From an uncultured Clostridia bacterium (GTDB lineage Bacteria; Bacillota; Clostridia; Oscillospirales; Ruminococcaceae): a stretch of 64,000 nucleotides of DNA. Each line of letters starts with the position of its first letter. The first letter of the stretch is position 1. A program made the position numbers and the translations under genes. The stretch covers positions 1 through 64,000 of the forward strand of contig CANDVA010000005.1 of the NCBI GenBank assembly GCA_947389015.1, written 5' to 3'. Shown here one piece after another: positions 16,152 through 23,006 of the stretch. Below the pieces are notes generated by a model. That model did no database searches. It had not been told where the DNA came from and saw only the letters and a list, made by a program, of their open reading frames with translations.

Positions 16152-17201
16152 CTATGAAACTACGCCGCTTTCCAATATAGTAAACTTAAGAGCGTCTGCG
16201 TCAAGCTCCGCTTCTGCGCCGTATGGTAATATGAATATCGGCGAGGCATGACCGAAATTCAACCCGTACAATATAGGCATATCGGTCAATCCGTATTTTA
16301 CCGAAACGACCTCTCTCAGCCTTTCGGCATAAGGCTCAAAGCCCTGCTTGCTACGCATCTTTCCTATAATAACGCCATTTATTTGCTGCAAAAAGCCGCG
16401 CTCTCCGAGCCAATCGAAAAAGTCGGCGATGTAGTCGGGCGACAAGACCTCGGGAATGTCCTCGAAAAAGAAAATGCTGTCCTTGAAGTCCTTTTTTCGA
16501 GGAAAGATATCCAAATCCCGATCGTATTCGCGAAGAGTTCCGTGACCGCCAAATAGTTTTCCGCGAACCGTTCCCTTTCCTTGAACAAGCGTATATCCGT
16601 CATTCGGGATATATCTCCGCACATAATTCGGGTCTGTGTGATTATTCGGCTCAAAGCTCCAATCCTTTGACGGAAATATCTCTCCGATCGTCTTGTCGGA
16701 AAAGAACGTTCTCTTAAAGCTTCCGCGGCTGTATTCGTGCCAGCCCTGCGCTTCGGCGACCGTTGTCAGCAGATTGTCGCCGTAAAATGTCGACAATCCC
16801 GTGCGGCGGCAATAGAGGTGCAGAGTCATCACGTCGGAGTAGCCGCAGAATATCTTCGGATTGCTGCGCACAGTCTCCGCAGAGAGAAACGGAAGCAGCC
16901 TTGCGGAATCGCTGCCGCCGATATTCGCGATGATCGCCTTGACGTTTTTGTTTTCAAACGCCCAAAGGAAATCCTCGGCACGCGCACATGGATTTTCGTG
17001 AAGAAATTTTGTGCCGCGAAGCGCGTTGGGAGCGGTGACGACGTTCAGTCCAAGTTCCTCCAGCCGTCCGGCTCCGAGTCTGTACTGCCACCTCACGCGG
17101 GGCGCGCCCGCGCAGCCCCACGATGGGCTTATAACGGCGATGGTATCGCCGTGTCCGAGCATTTTCGGCTTGATAAGTCCGCCGGCGTTTTTCGGCATCA
17201 T
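16152..17201 (-). CDS. S66 family LD-carboxypeptidase / MccF-like peptidase
   Basis: S66 serine peptidases either trim the terminal D-Ala from muropeptides (LdcA) or cleave microcin C-like nucleotide-peptide toxins (MccF). The protein has about 349 residues, with TIAVISPSWG at the N-terminus, the nucleophile elbow FCGYSDVMTLHLY (Ser at about 122), GGHG in place of the usual GGN, an internal FFFEDIPE glutamate and NFGHASPIFILPYG with the catalytic His. The long insertion around 160-210 and the length favour the MccF-like branch. Start: GAAAGGGG 5 bases upstream supports 17201, with 17198 equally possible. An 8-bp hairpin (ACACAACC/GGTTGTGT) lies downstream near 16090. Confidence 0.82.
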   Translation of the reverse strand: MMPKNAGGLIKPKMLGHGDTIAVISPSWGCAGAPRVRWQYRLGAGRLEELGLNVVTAPNALRGTKFLHENPCARAEDFLWAFENKNVKAIIANIGGSDSARLLPFLSAETVRSNPKIFCGYSDVMTLHLYCRRTGLSTFYGDNLLTTVAEAQGWHEYSRGSFKRTFFSDKTIGEIFPSKDWSFEPNNHTDPNYVRRYIPNDGYTLVQGKGTVRGKLFGGHGTLREYDRDLDIFPRKKDFKDSIFFFEDIPEVLSPDYIADFFDWLGERGFLQQINGVIIGKMRSKQGFEPYAERLREVVSVKYGLTDMPILYGLNFGHASPIFILPYGAEAELDADALKFTILESGVVS

Positions 17202-17433
17202 CCGCGCCCCTTTCAAGTACTGATTTTATTTTAAAGGAATTTTCAACAAATGTCAAGTAGTTTTAGATAAGTTTTTGAGAATTCGTGATGATACACTAAT
17301 ATTGAAGTTTTATTTTGTATATTTTGGCAGTGAATTTCATTTAATAAAGGTATTAGCTTAACGTAATACAGCTTTTATAAGGTTAAAAATAACTTTTCCG
17401 CGGGGCAAGCCCATACATTGAAAAATGCGCGGT
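17202..17433. other. Intergenic, no gene seen
   Basis: AT-rich stretch upstream of the S66 peptidase gene. No convincing promoter, repeat or coding region is recognised. Confidence 0.5.
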
Positions 17434-17464
17434 AAAAGGAAAAAGCGGAGCCGAAACTCCGCTT
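17434..17464 (-). terminator. Terminator of the small membrane protein gene
   Basis: On the minus strand AAGCGGAG pairs with CTCCGCTT around a 6-base loop, followed by TTTTTCCTTTT. Confidence 0.75.
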
Positions 17465-17530
17465 CTCCGTATGAGGATAGTTTTACTGCTGTGGATAAGT
17501 ACAAATCTGGTGAGATATTTGGTAAGGTGA

Positions 17531-17659
17531 TTATTCCGCTTCAACTGTAACGACGTCATAGCCGTCCGTCGCGGTACCCGTATCGGAGCCGCCGACGAAC
17601 AGAGCGAGAAAGGCAATTGAGACCGAGAGCGCTATGACTGCGATATGGCTTTTTTTCAT
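17531..17659 (-). CDS. Small single-pass membrane protein, 42 residues
   Basis: It starts MKKSHIAVIALSVSIAFLALFVGG: a short basic head and one transmembrane helix, then an acidic Gly/Thr/Asp-rich tail ending in VEAE. ACGGAGG 8 bases before the ATG at 17659 is a strong ribosome site and a terminator follows, so it is very likely a true gene. An ECF-type promoter geometry lies upstream at 17838-17863. No homologue is recognised; a stress-induced membrane peptide is possible. Confidence 0.7.
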   Translation of the reverse strand: MKKSHIAVIALSVSIAFLALFVGGSDTGTATDGYDVVTVEAE

Positions 17660-17837
17660 CTTGCTATCCTCCGTAATATATTGTACAAAGCGTACAAGTC
17701 TGAGGGCGGGATAATTGGGAGAAATATTTTTTCGGCAGGTAAGAAAAAATTTCCGCCCCCACACTTCTGCGATCCAATGAAAACAATATGATCTTTCGGG
17801 GAAATTATCCTTAAATATTTACCCCTCTATTATATAA

Positions 17838-17863
17838 AACGTTAAAAAGAGCAAAATGTTACA
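17838..17863 (-). promoter_or_regulatory. Candidate ECF-type promoter for the small membrane protein
   Basis: On the minus strand TGTAAC (17863-17858), exactly 16 bases, then CGTT (17841-17838), the ECF geometry also seen at 4868 and 21522. A TATAAT lies just downstream, so a sigma-A promoter is an alternative. The leader to the start codon would be about 170 bases and includes a GGGG/CCCC inverted repeat near 17797-17826. Confidence 0.5.
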
Positions 17864-17947
17864 CCTTTTTTGAAAATTTTTTTATTTTTGTAGAATGACA
17901 CAAAATACGGTGTTGAATATTGTGCAAGGTGACAACGCATAATCATA

Positions 17948-17977
17948 ACAGCCGTATCAAATGACCGATACGGCTGT
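17948..17977 (-). terminator. Hairpin after galT
   Basis: ACAGCCGTATC pairs with GATACGGCTGT (11 bp) around an 8-base loop, just beyond the galT stop. The T run is weak, so termination efficiency is uncertain. Confidence 0.55.
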
Positions 17978-17984
17978 ACACAAT

Positions 17985-19475
17985 TTATAATGTATCAATA
18001 AATTTTGCGAACGCTTTTTTCCCTTCGTCGGTGCGCTTGAAAACTCCCGCGTCGTTAAGAAGCTGCGCAAATACCGACCCCACCTCTTCACGGATAATAC
18101 TTTGCGCCGTGTCCGCGTTGAAATCCTTGCGGCGCGCGAGAATGTCGTTCGCCCATTCCGCATGAGAGGCTATCTCGGGTACGGCGGCGATATCCTCGCC
18201 TGAGAGCATAGCGGTCTCGAGCCGTACAAGCTCCTTTGCGAGCCGCGGCGGAAGCACTGCCAGCCCCATTACCTCGATAAGCCCGATGTTCTCTTTTTTG
18301 ATATGGTGAAACGATGGGTTGGGGTGGAACAGCCCGAGAGGTCTTTCCTCGGTCGTAATGTTGTTGCGGAGCACAAGGTCGCACTCGTATGCGCTGCCGT
18401 TCTTGCGCGCTATCGGTGTTATCGTATTGTGCGGAACGCCGTCCGTCTCGGCAAATATCGCCGCCGACGGGTCGCTGTAACCGCGCCATATGTCAAGAAT
18501 GTGTCCGCAGGCGGCGGATAGCTCGCGGCGGTTTTCCGAACGCAGACGAATGACCGACATTGGCCACTTCACCGTTCCCCCGTCGACCTCGGGGAATTTT
18601 CCGAGCGTGAACGTTTTCTCGATAGGCGCTTTCTCCATAGCGAACGTATAATTACCGCCTTGAAAATGCTCGTGACTGAGTATAGAGCCGCCCACTATCG
18701 GCAGATCGGCATTTGAACCCACGAAATAGTGCGGAAGTATATCAAGGACATCAAACAGCTTATTGAATACCGACGCGTCTATCTTCATGGGGATATGCTT
18801 CTCGTTGAACACGATGCAGTGTTCGTTGTAATAGCCGTAAGGGGAATACTGGAGCTGCCAGTCCTCGCCGTTTATTTTCAGCGGCACGGGACGGAGATTT
18901 TGCCGAGCGGGGTGGGTAAGATGTCCCGCAAATCCCGCGTTCTCGGGGCAGATCTGGCACTTGGGGTATTTGGCGGTGACGGCGTTTCTCGCGGCGGCGA
19001 TATCTCGCGGATCTTTCTCGGGTCTGGAAAGGTTTATCGTGATATCAAGCGTACCGAATTCCGATTCGTATGTCCACTTGACATTCTTGGCAATGCAGCC
19101 CGCGCGGACGTAATTCAGCGCCTTGCAGAACTCATAATACCAATCGGTAGCCTCCTCAGGCGAGCGTTCGAGACGGCTGTTGAATTCGCGGATAACTTCG
19201 TGCGGAAAAGGAGTTACCGTGCCCATCAGCTTGGTGTCGAGCAGGTCGCGGTACGCGGCGGTGTCCTCGATAACGCCGTTTTCGCAGGCGTAGTCCACAA
19301 GCTCGTTAAGTATCTCATTGACAGATTGCGAGCTGTCGGTATTCTGCGGTTCTTCCCAATTGTTTATTTTTAAAATTTCCATTAAACTGTTGCGGATAAC
19401 GTATTGGTCTTCTTTAGTGGCGAGGTTATGCCGCACCGCATAGTCTATCAGTTTTTGTATTGAATTGCAAATCAT
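17985..19475 (-). CDS. galT: UDP-glucose--hexose-1-phosphate uridylyltransferase (Firmicutes-type GalT)
   Basis: GalT exchanges UMP between UDP-glucose and galactose 1-phosphate in the Leloir pathway. The 496-residue length and lack of the classical short HPH site mark the longer Firmicutes class. Visible family blocks are KYPKCQICPENAGFAGHLTHPARQN, the YSPYGYYNEHCIVFNEKHIPM segment and GGSILSHEHFQGGNY. No galK or galE is adjacent. A TATAAT-containing promoter lies upstream, and the dispersed repeat copy 2 separates it from rsmA. Confidence 0.88.
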   Translation of the reverse strand: MICNSIQKLIDYAVRHNLATKEDQYVIRNSLMEILKINNWEEPQNTDSSQSVNEILNELVDYACENGVIEDTAAYRDLLDTKLMGTVTPFPHEVIREFNSRLERSPEEATDWYYEFCKALNYVRAGCIAKNVKWTYESEFGTLDITINLSRPEKDPRDIAAARNAVTAKYPKCQICPENAGFAGHLTHPARQNLRPVPLKINGEDWQLQYSPYGYYNEHCIVFNEKHIPMKIDASVFNKLFDVLDILPHYFVGSNADLPIVGGSILSHEHFQGGNYTFAMEKAPIEKTFTLGKFPEVDGGTVKWPMSVIRLRSENRRELSAACGHILDIWRGYSDPSAAIFAETDGVPHNTITPIARKNGSAYECDLVLRNNITTEERPLGLFHPNPSFHHIKKENIGLIEVMGLAVLPPRLAKELVRLETAMLSGEDIAAVPEIASHAEWANDILARRKDFNADTAQSIIREEVGSVFAQLLNDAGVFKRTDEGKKAFAKFIDTL

Positions 19476-19509
19476 TATCGGTACCTCATTTGTAAAAGTA
19501 TTTATATAT

Positions 19510-19538
19510 ATTATAGCATATCATTTTGCGTTTGTTAA
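19510..19538 (-). promoter_or_regulatory. Promoter of galT
   Basis: On the minus strand TTAACA (19538-19533) and TATAAT (19515-19510) are separated by 17 bases, 34 bases before the start codon. Confidence 0.65.
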
Positions 19539-19640
19539 TATCGTTATTCAAGGTTTTTATACCAAAATGAGATTTATTTTCGATATTTGTACAATTGCAT
19601 TGCTTTTTGGTATATTGCTGGAAAAGCGATGTGTGCTGTA

Positions 19641-20019
19641 AAACCGGAATTTAGCGCAGTAATTCCGCAGCGCCCTCCGCGCGAAGCGCGGAATAAAAGT
19701 TTTTCGCCAAGCCTTTTTTCAAAAAGGCTTGCGGAGTGCAGAGGCGGCGCCTCTGCGCAGGCTTGGGCGGCAGCCCAAAACGCCGTGCGAAGCACGGCAG
19801 TTGCGCACACAGTGCGCAACATAGGCGCGAGCGCCGCACCGCCGCAAAGCGGCGGAACAAAAAAGGCGCTAAAAGGGCTTGGGGAAAAACAAGAGTTTTT
19901 CCCCAAATCAAGGATTTTGCCAACAGGCAAAATCCTTGATAAATTAGTTTTTTCTGCCGGTGGCAGAAAAAACTAATCAGCGACCAAAACCACTCTCTGC
20001 TAAGATAAATTCTGATTTA
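19641..20019 (+). repeat. Hairpin-array repeat, copy 2
   Basis: The repeat is bounded by imperfect terminal inverted repeats, AAACCGGAATTTA on the left and TAAATTCTGATTT on the right. Its interior is almost entirely a row of about eleven perfect stem-loops with short loops: CCGCGC-GAA-GCGCGG, an AAGCC/GGCTT stem, GCAGAGGC-GGC-GCCTCTGC, TTGGGC-GGCA-GCCCAA, GCCGTGC-GAA-GCACGGC, TTGCGCAC-ACA-GTGCGCAA, GGCGC-GA-GCGCC, CCGCCGC-AAA-GCGGCGG, a GGGGAAAAAC/GTTTTTCCCC stem (19879-19906), a 15-bp stem with AACA loop (19907-19940) and a 15-bp stem with GGT loop (19944-19976). The left half matches copy 1, the right half matches copy 3. It ends 5 bases from the rsmA stop. Confidence 0.9.
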
Positions 20020-20024
20020 CATTA

Positions 20025-20882
20025 CTATAAGCGTCGCGCCAGCCGAATATAATCATCCAGAGTAAGCTCCTCCGCCCGTGCGGTAGTCTTTATTCCCAAC
20101 TCCGCAAACAGTGCCGAAAGCTCCTCTTTGCTTTTATGCAGCTCGCCCGAGAGCGGATTGGTAAGCTGCTTGCGCCGCTGTGAGAAACCCGACCTTATCA
20201 GGCGGAACAGCAGCTTCTCATCCTCCGCGGAAAGCTCGTTGCGCTGACCGATCTCCATTCGGACAACGGCGCTGTCAACATTGGGCGACGGCATAAAGCT
20301 CCCGCGGCCGACCTTGAACATCAGCTTAGGTACGCTGTAATACCGCACGGCATACGATACCGCGCCGCACTCGCGCGAGCCCGTCGGGGCGCAGAGCCTG
20401 TCCGCCGCCTCTTTCTGCACCATGACCGTCATCGAGCGCACGGGCAGACGGCTCTCAAGCACGCGCATAATAACGGGCGACGTTATATAATAGGGAAGAT
20501 TGGCGCAGACAACGGTCTCCGCGCCGTCGAGCTTTTCCGCTATGACCGCAGCGAGATCTGTCTCCATAACGTCGGCAAAAATGACCTCAACGTTGTTAAA
20601 ATCCGCAAGTGTCTCCTCTAAGATCGGTTTCAGCTTTTCGTCGATCTCGACCGCGACGACCTTTTTGTAGCGTTTTGCAAGCTCGCGCGTAAGCACTCCC
20701 ACGCCCGTGCCGATCTCTATCGCGCAGACCTCCGAGGGCTCGTCCGCGCCCTCCAGCCCCAGCTCCGCGATTTTTGGGCAGACGGACGGGTTTATAAGGA
20801 AATTCTGTCCCAGCGACTTAGTGAACGAAAACTCGTGTCGCGCGAACAGATCCCGTATAGTTCCGATGTTCGTAAGCTCCAT
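20025..20882 (-). CDS. rsmA: 16S rRNA (adenine1518/1519-N6)-dimethyltransferase
   Basis: RsmA (KsgA) dimethylates two adjacent adenosines in helix 45 of 16S rRNA late in 30S assembly. The 285-residue protein has FTKSLGQNFLINPSV, the SAM-binding motif IEIGTGVGVLTRELAKR, the acidic VAVEIDEKL, the active-site NLPYYITSPVI and the C-terminal FSQRRKQLTNPLSG. It lies 2 bases after the dCMP deaminase gene and is probably co-transcribed with it. The repeat copy begins directly after its stop. Confidence 0.95.
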   Translation of the reverse strand: MELTNIGTIRDLFARHEFSFTKSLGQNFLINPSVCPKIAELGLEGADEPSEVCAIEIGTGVGVLTRELAKRYKKVVAVEIDEKLKPILEETLADFNNVEVIFADVMETDLAAVIAEKLDGAETVVCANLPYYITSPVIMRVLESRLPVRSMTVMVQKEAADRLCAPTGSRECGAVSYAVRYYSVPKLMFKVGRGSFMPSPNVDSAVVRMEIGQRNELSAEDEKLLFRLIRSGFSQRRKQLTNPLSGELHKSKEELSALFAELGIKTTARAEELTLDDYIRLARRL

Positions 20883-20884
20883 TA

Positions 20885-21373
20885 TCAGTACCCGTCGTTT
20901 TCCTCAAGGCTGTCGTCGTTATCCACCCAGTCGCTGACGAGGAACGTTCTGAACTCGTTCGGAGCGGTGCGCACGGTCACGCGCTCAATACCTGAATTGA
21001 TTATCATTCGCTTGCACATGGAGCATGGCTCGACAGCGCCGTACAGCTCGCCCGTTTTCGCGTCGAGACACGCGAGATAAAGCTCCGCGCCGAGCATATC
21101 CGAGCGTGGCGCTGAGATTATGCAGTTTGCCTCCGCGTGAACAGAACGGCACAGCTCGTAGCGCTGTCCTTTCGGAACGCCCAGCGTTTCGCGGCGGCAG
21201 CTCCCGCGGTCGGAGCAGTTTATGCGCCCGCGTGGAGCGCCGTTGTAGCCCGTCGAGATTATCTCGTCGTTCTTGACTATTATCGCGCCGAAATTCCTGC
21301 GCAGACAAGTTCCGCGCTCGGCGACCGTCTGAGCTATATCAAGGTAGTAATTCGTTTTGTCAACTCTAGGCAT
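20885..21373 (-). CDS. Deoxycytidylate (dCMP) deaminase, ComEB family
   Basis: The enzyme deaminates dCMP to dUMP for thymidylate synthesis. The 162-residue protein has the zinc site HAEANCI (His and catalytic Glu) and PCSMCKRMI (two Cys ligands). Additional motifs are FGAIIVKNDEIISTGYNGAPRG and a CSDRGSC segment that may add a second zinc site as in phage and bacterial dCMP deaminases. AGGAGG fixes the start at 21373 rather than the upstream in-frame 21397. It is followed by rsmA. Confidence 0.9.
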   Translation of the reverse strand: MPRVDKTNYYLDIAQTVAERGTCLRRNFGAIIVKNDEIISTGYNGAPRGRINCSDRGSCRRETLGVPKGQRYELCRSVHAEANCIISAPRSDMLGAELYLACLDAKTGELYGAVEPCSMCKRMIINSGIERVTVRTAPNEFRTFLVSDWVDNDDSLEENDGY

Positions 21374-21476
21374 ATGTACCTCCTTGCAAGACAGCAAAAA
21401 AATGTCGTCTATTTTACTTATTTATATCATTATACACTATAATTGCCCGCTAACGCAATACCTTTATAAAAAAATC

Positions 21477-21505
21477 TTGCAATTCCCGAAAAAATATATT
21501 ATAAT
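21477..21505 (+). promoter_or_regulatory. Sigma-A promoter upstream of sigma module 4
   Basis: TTGCAA at 21477-21482 and TATAAT at 21500-21505 with a 17-base spacer. Confidence 0.7.
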
Positions 21506-21521
21506 GAACATATGACCCTCC

Positions 21522-21547
21522 TGCGACCCTGCGAGTTAAAAACCGTA
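21522..21547 (+). promoter_or_regulatory. Candidate ECF-type promoter of sigma module 4
   Basis: TGCGAC at 21522-21527, exactly 16 bases, then CGTA at 21544-21547 followed by CTTAA. It closely parallels the TGTGAC-N16-CGTC-TTAA element before the paralogous sigma gene at 4928, so both factors may recognise similar sites. Confidence 0.6.
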
Positions 21548-21573
21548 CTTAATTAACGAGAGGGGGTGCGGCA

Positions 21574-22128
21574 ATGGACGACAAGGAAATCATCGAGCTG
21601 TATTTCGATCGCAGCGAACAGGCTATCCGCGAAACCGCGGAGCGTTACGGAGGACTGTGCGTGAGTATCGCGTACAATATTCTCGGCAGCCGCGAGGACG
21701 CGGAGGAAAGCATGAACGACGCGTATTTCGCCGTATGGAACGCTATCCCGCCCGCAAAGCCAGACAGTCTCCGCGCTTTTGTCTGCAAGGTGGCGCGGAA
21801 TATGGCACTTAAACGTCTAGAATTCAACACCGCGAAAAAGCGAATGCCCAACGCTATAATACCGTTTGCGGAGCTTGAGGAGATGATCACGGACGGCAGC
21901 TCGCCGTCCGACGTTTCCGATGAGGAGCTGGGAAAGCTTATCGGCATATTCTTGAAAACTCAGTCCGCGGACGCTCGGTGCGTGTTCGTAAGGCGGTATT
22001 GGTACTTTGACAAGGTGTCGGATATCGCCAAGCGGTATTCGTTTGGCGAGAGCAAGGTGAAGTCTCTGCTCAGCCGCACACGAAACAGACTGAAGAAGTT
22101 TCTGATAATGGAGGGTTACGAGATATGA
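21574..22128 (+). CDS. ECF-subfamily RNA polymerase sigma factor (module 4)
   Basis: The 184-residue factor has region 2 at about 5-75 (REDAEESMNDAYFAVWNAIPPAKP) and region 4 at about 120-178 (RCVFVRRYWYFDKVSDIAKRYSFGESKVKSLLSRTRNRLKKFL). It is a paralogue of the sigma factor at 4928. GAGAGGGGGTG is the ribosome site. The last four bases overlap the next start, coupling it to the membrane partner. Genes for GH95, Dabb and a DNA glycosylase follow with very short gaps. Confidence 0.88.
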   Translation: MDDKEIIELYFDRSEQAIRETAERYGGLCVSIAYNILGSREDAEESMNDAYFAVWNAIPPAKPDSLRAFVCKVARNMALKRLEFNTAKKRMPNAIIPFAELEEMITDGSSPSDVSDEELGKLIGIFLKTQSADARCVFVRRYWYFDKVSDIAKRYSFGESKVKSLLSRTRNRLKKFLIMEGYEI

Positions 22129-22997
22129 GAGCGGATTATTTGATCAAGGCGATAGGCTGTATCAACGGAGCGCTGGTCGACGAGGCGGAGGATTACAGAC
22201 CTAAGCGGAAAAACCGCACGTGGATATGGGCAGCGGCTTCGGCGGCGTGTCTGCTGATAATAGTCGGCGCGGTATGTCTGCGGTCTTCGGGGCGTTTCTT
22301 AATAGCAGAAGATGGGCACGCCGATAAGCATATTGTGGTTCACACGGGCGGAAAAGCGGAGCGGTATACTGATTACACCGCTGTCGCCGAAAAAGGAACG
22401 GTCACGATAACAGACGAGCTGAAAACGCTCCTTGACCAGCATAAGGAGCCAGAGGAGATAGCGCCCGACGGTCGTATGGCGGAGGTCTTTTTCAACGTTC
22501 ACGTATATGACGCGGGCGGCGCGGGTGCGGACAATGTGTACAGGACGTGCTTAGAGCCCTTGGGAATTCGATACGAGGAGCACGAGGGCTTTTCGGAAAG
22601 CGGGATAATTTCTCTTACAAGAGAGCAGATACTCGCCGTTAAATGTCCGCCGCAGTATGCGCTTGTTATCGAGCCGCTGGTGGTTGAGATAAACGAAAAA
22701 TATCTAGATACCGTAGGCACAGACACGCTCAAGGTGAGGGTGATTTTGAACGTGGATTTTGAGGAGCTTCTTGAGGGTGTGGAGGTCGGAGACAGATCCG
22801 AGGTCATTGAGGAGCACGTTTCCATGCTTTCCGGCGAATACACGCGCGACTATGGAATAAACGGCATAAGCGCGGAATACAGCGGTCTATACAATGCGTC
22901 CTTTATTGGCGAGTTTAACGTTGAGCTTATCGCGCAAATGATAGCCGACCCGCGCACGGAAAGAGTATGCATAGACAACAGCGAAAAATATAAATAA
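22125..22997 (+). CDS. Putative membrane-anchored anti-sigma / sensor protein (module 4)
   Basis: The 290-residue protein has a cytoplasmic N-terminus (about 1-28) that contains a YLIKAIGCINGALVDEAEDY segment, one transmembrane helix (about 32-50, IWAAASAACLLIIVGAVCL) and an extracytoplasmic domain of about 240 residues that is not recognised. Position and topology support an anti-sigma role. The GH95 gene begins 9 bases after its stop. Confidence 0.6.
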   Translation: MRADYLIKAIGCINGALVDEAEDYRPKRKNRTWIWAAASAACLLIIVGAVCLRSSGRFLIAEDGHADKHIVVHTGGKAERYTDYTAVAEKGTVTITDELKTLLDQHKEPEEIAPDGRMAEVFFNVHVYDAGGAGADNVYRTCLEPLGIRYEEHEGFSESGIISLTREQILAVKCPPQYALVIEPLVVEINEKYLDTVGTDTLKVRVILNVDFEELLEGVEVGDRSEVIEEHVSMLSGEYTRDYGINGISAEYSGLYNASFIGEFNVELIAQMIADPRTERVCIDNSEKYK

Positions 22998-23006
22998 GGA
23001 GAACTT

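Noticed and set aside
19574-19976. Short proteins such as one with KNSCFSPSPFSAF
   Set aside because: They are translations of the hairpin repeat and differ between copies; similar strings arise from the second copy at 43000-43240. They are not genes.
19641-20019. CRISPR array
   Set aside because: The repeated units are different inverted repeats with no uniform direct repeat and no spacers, and there are no cas genes.
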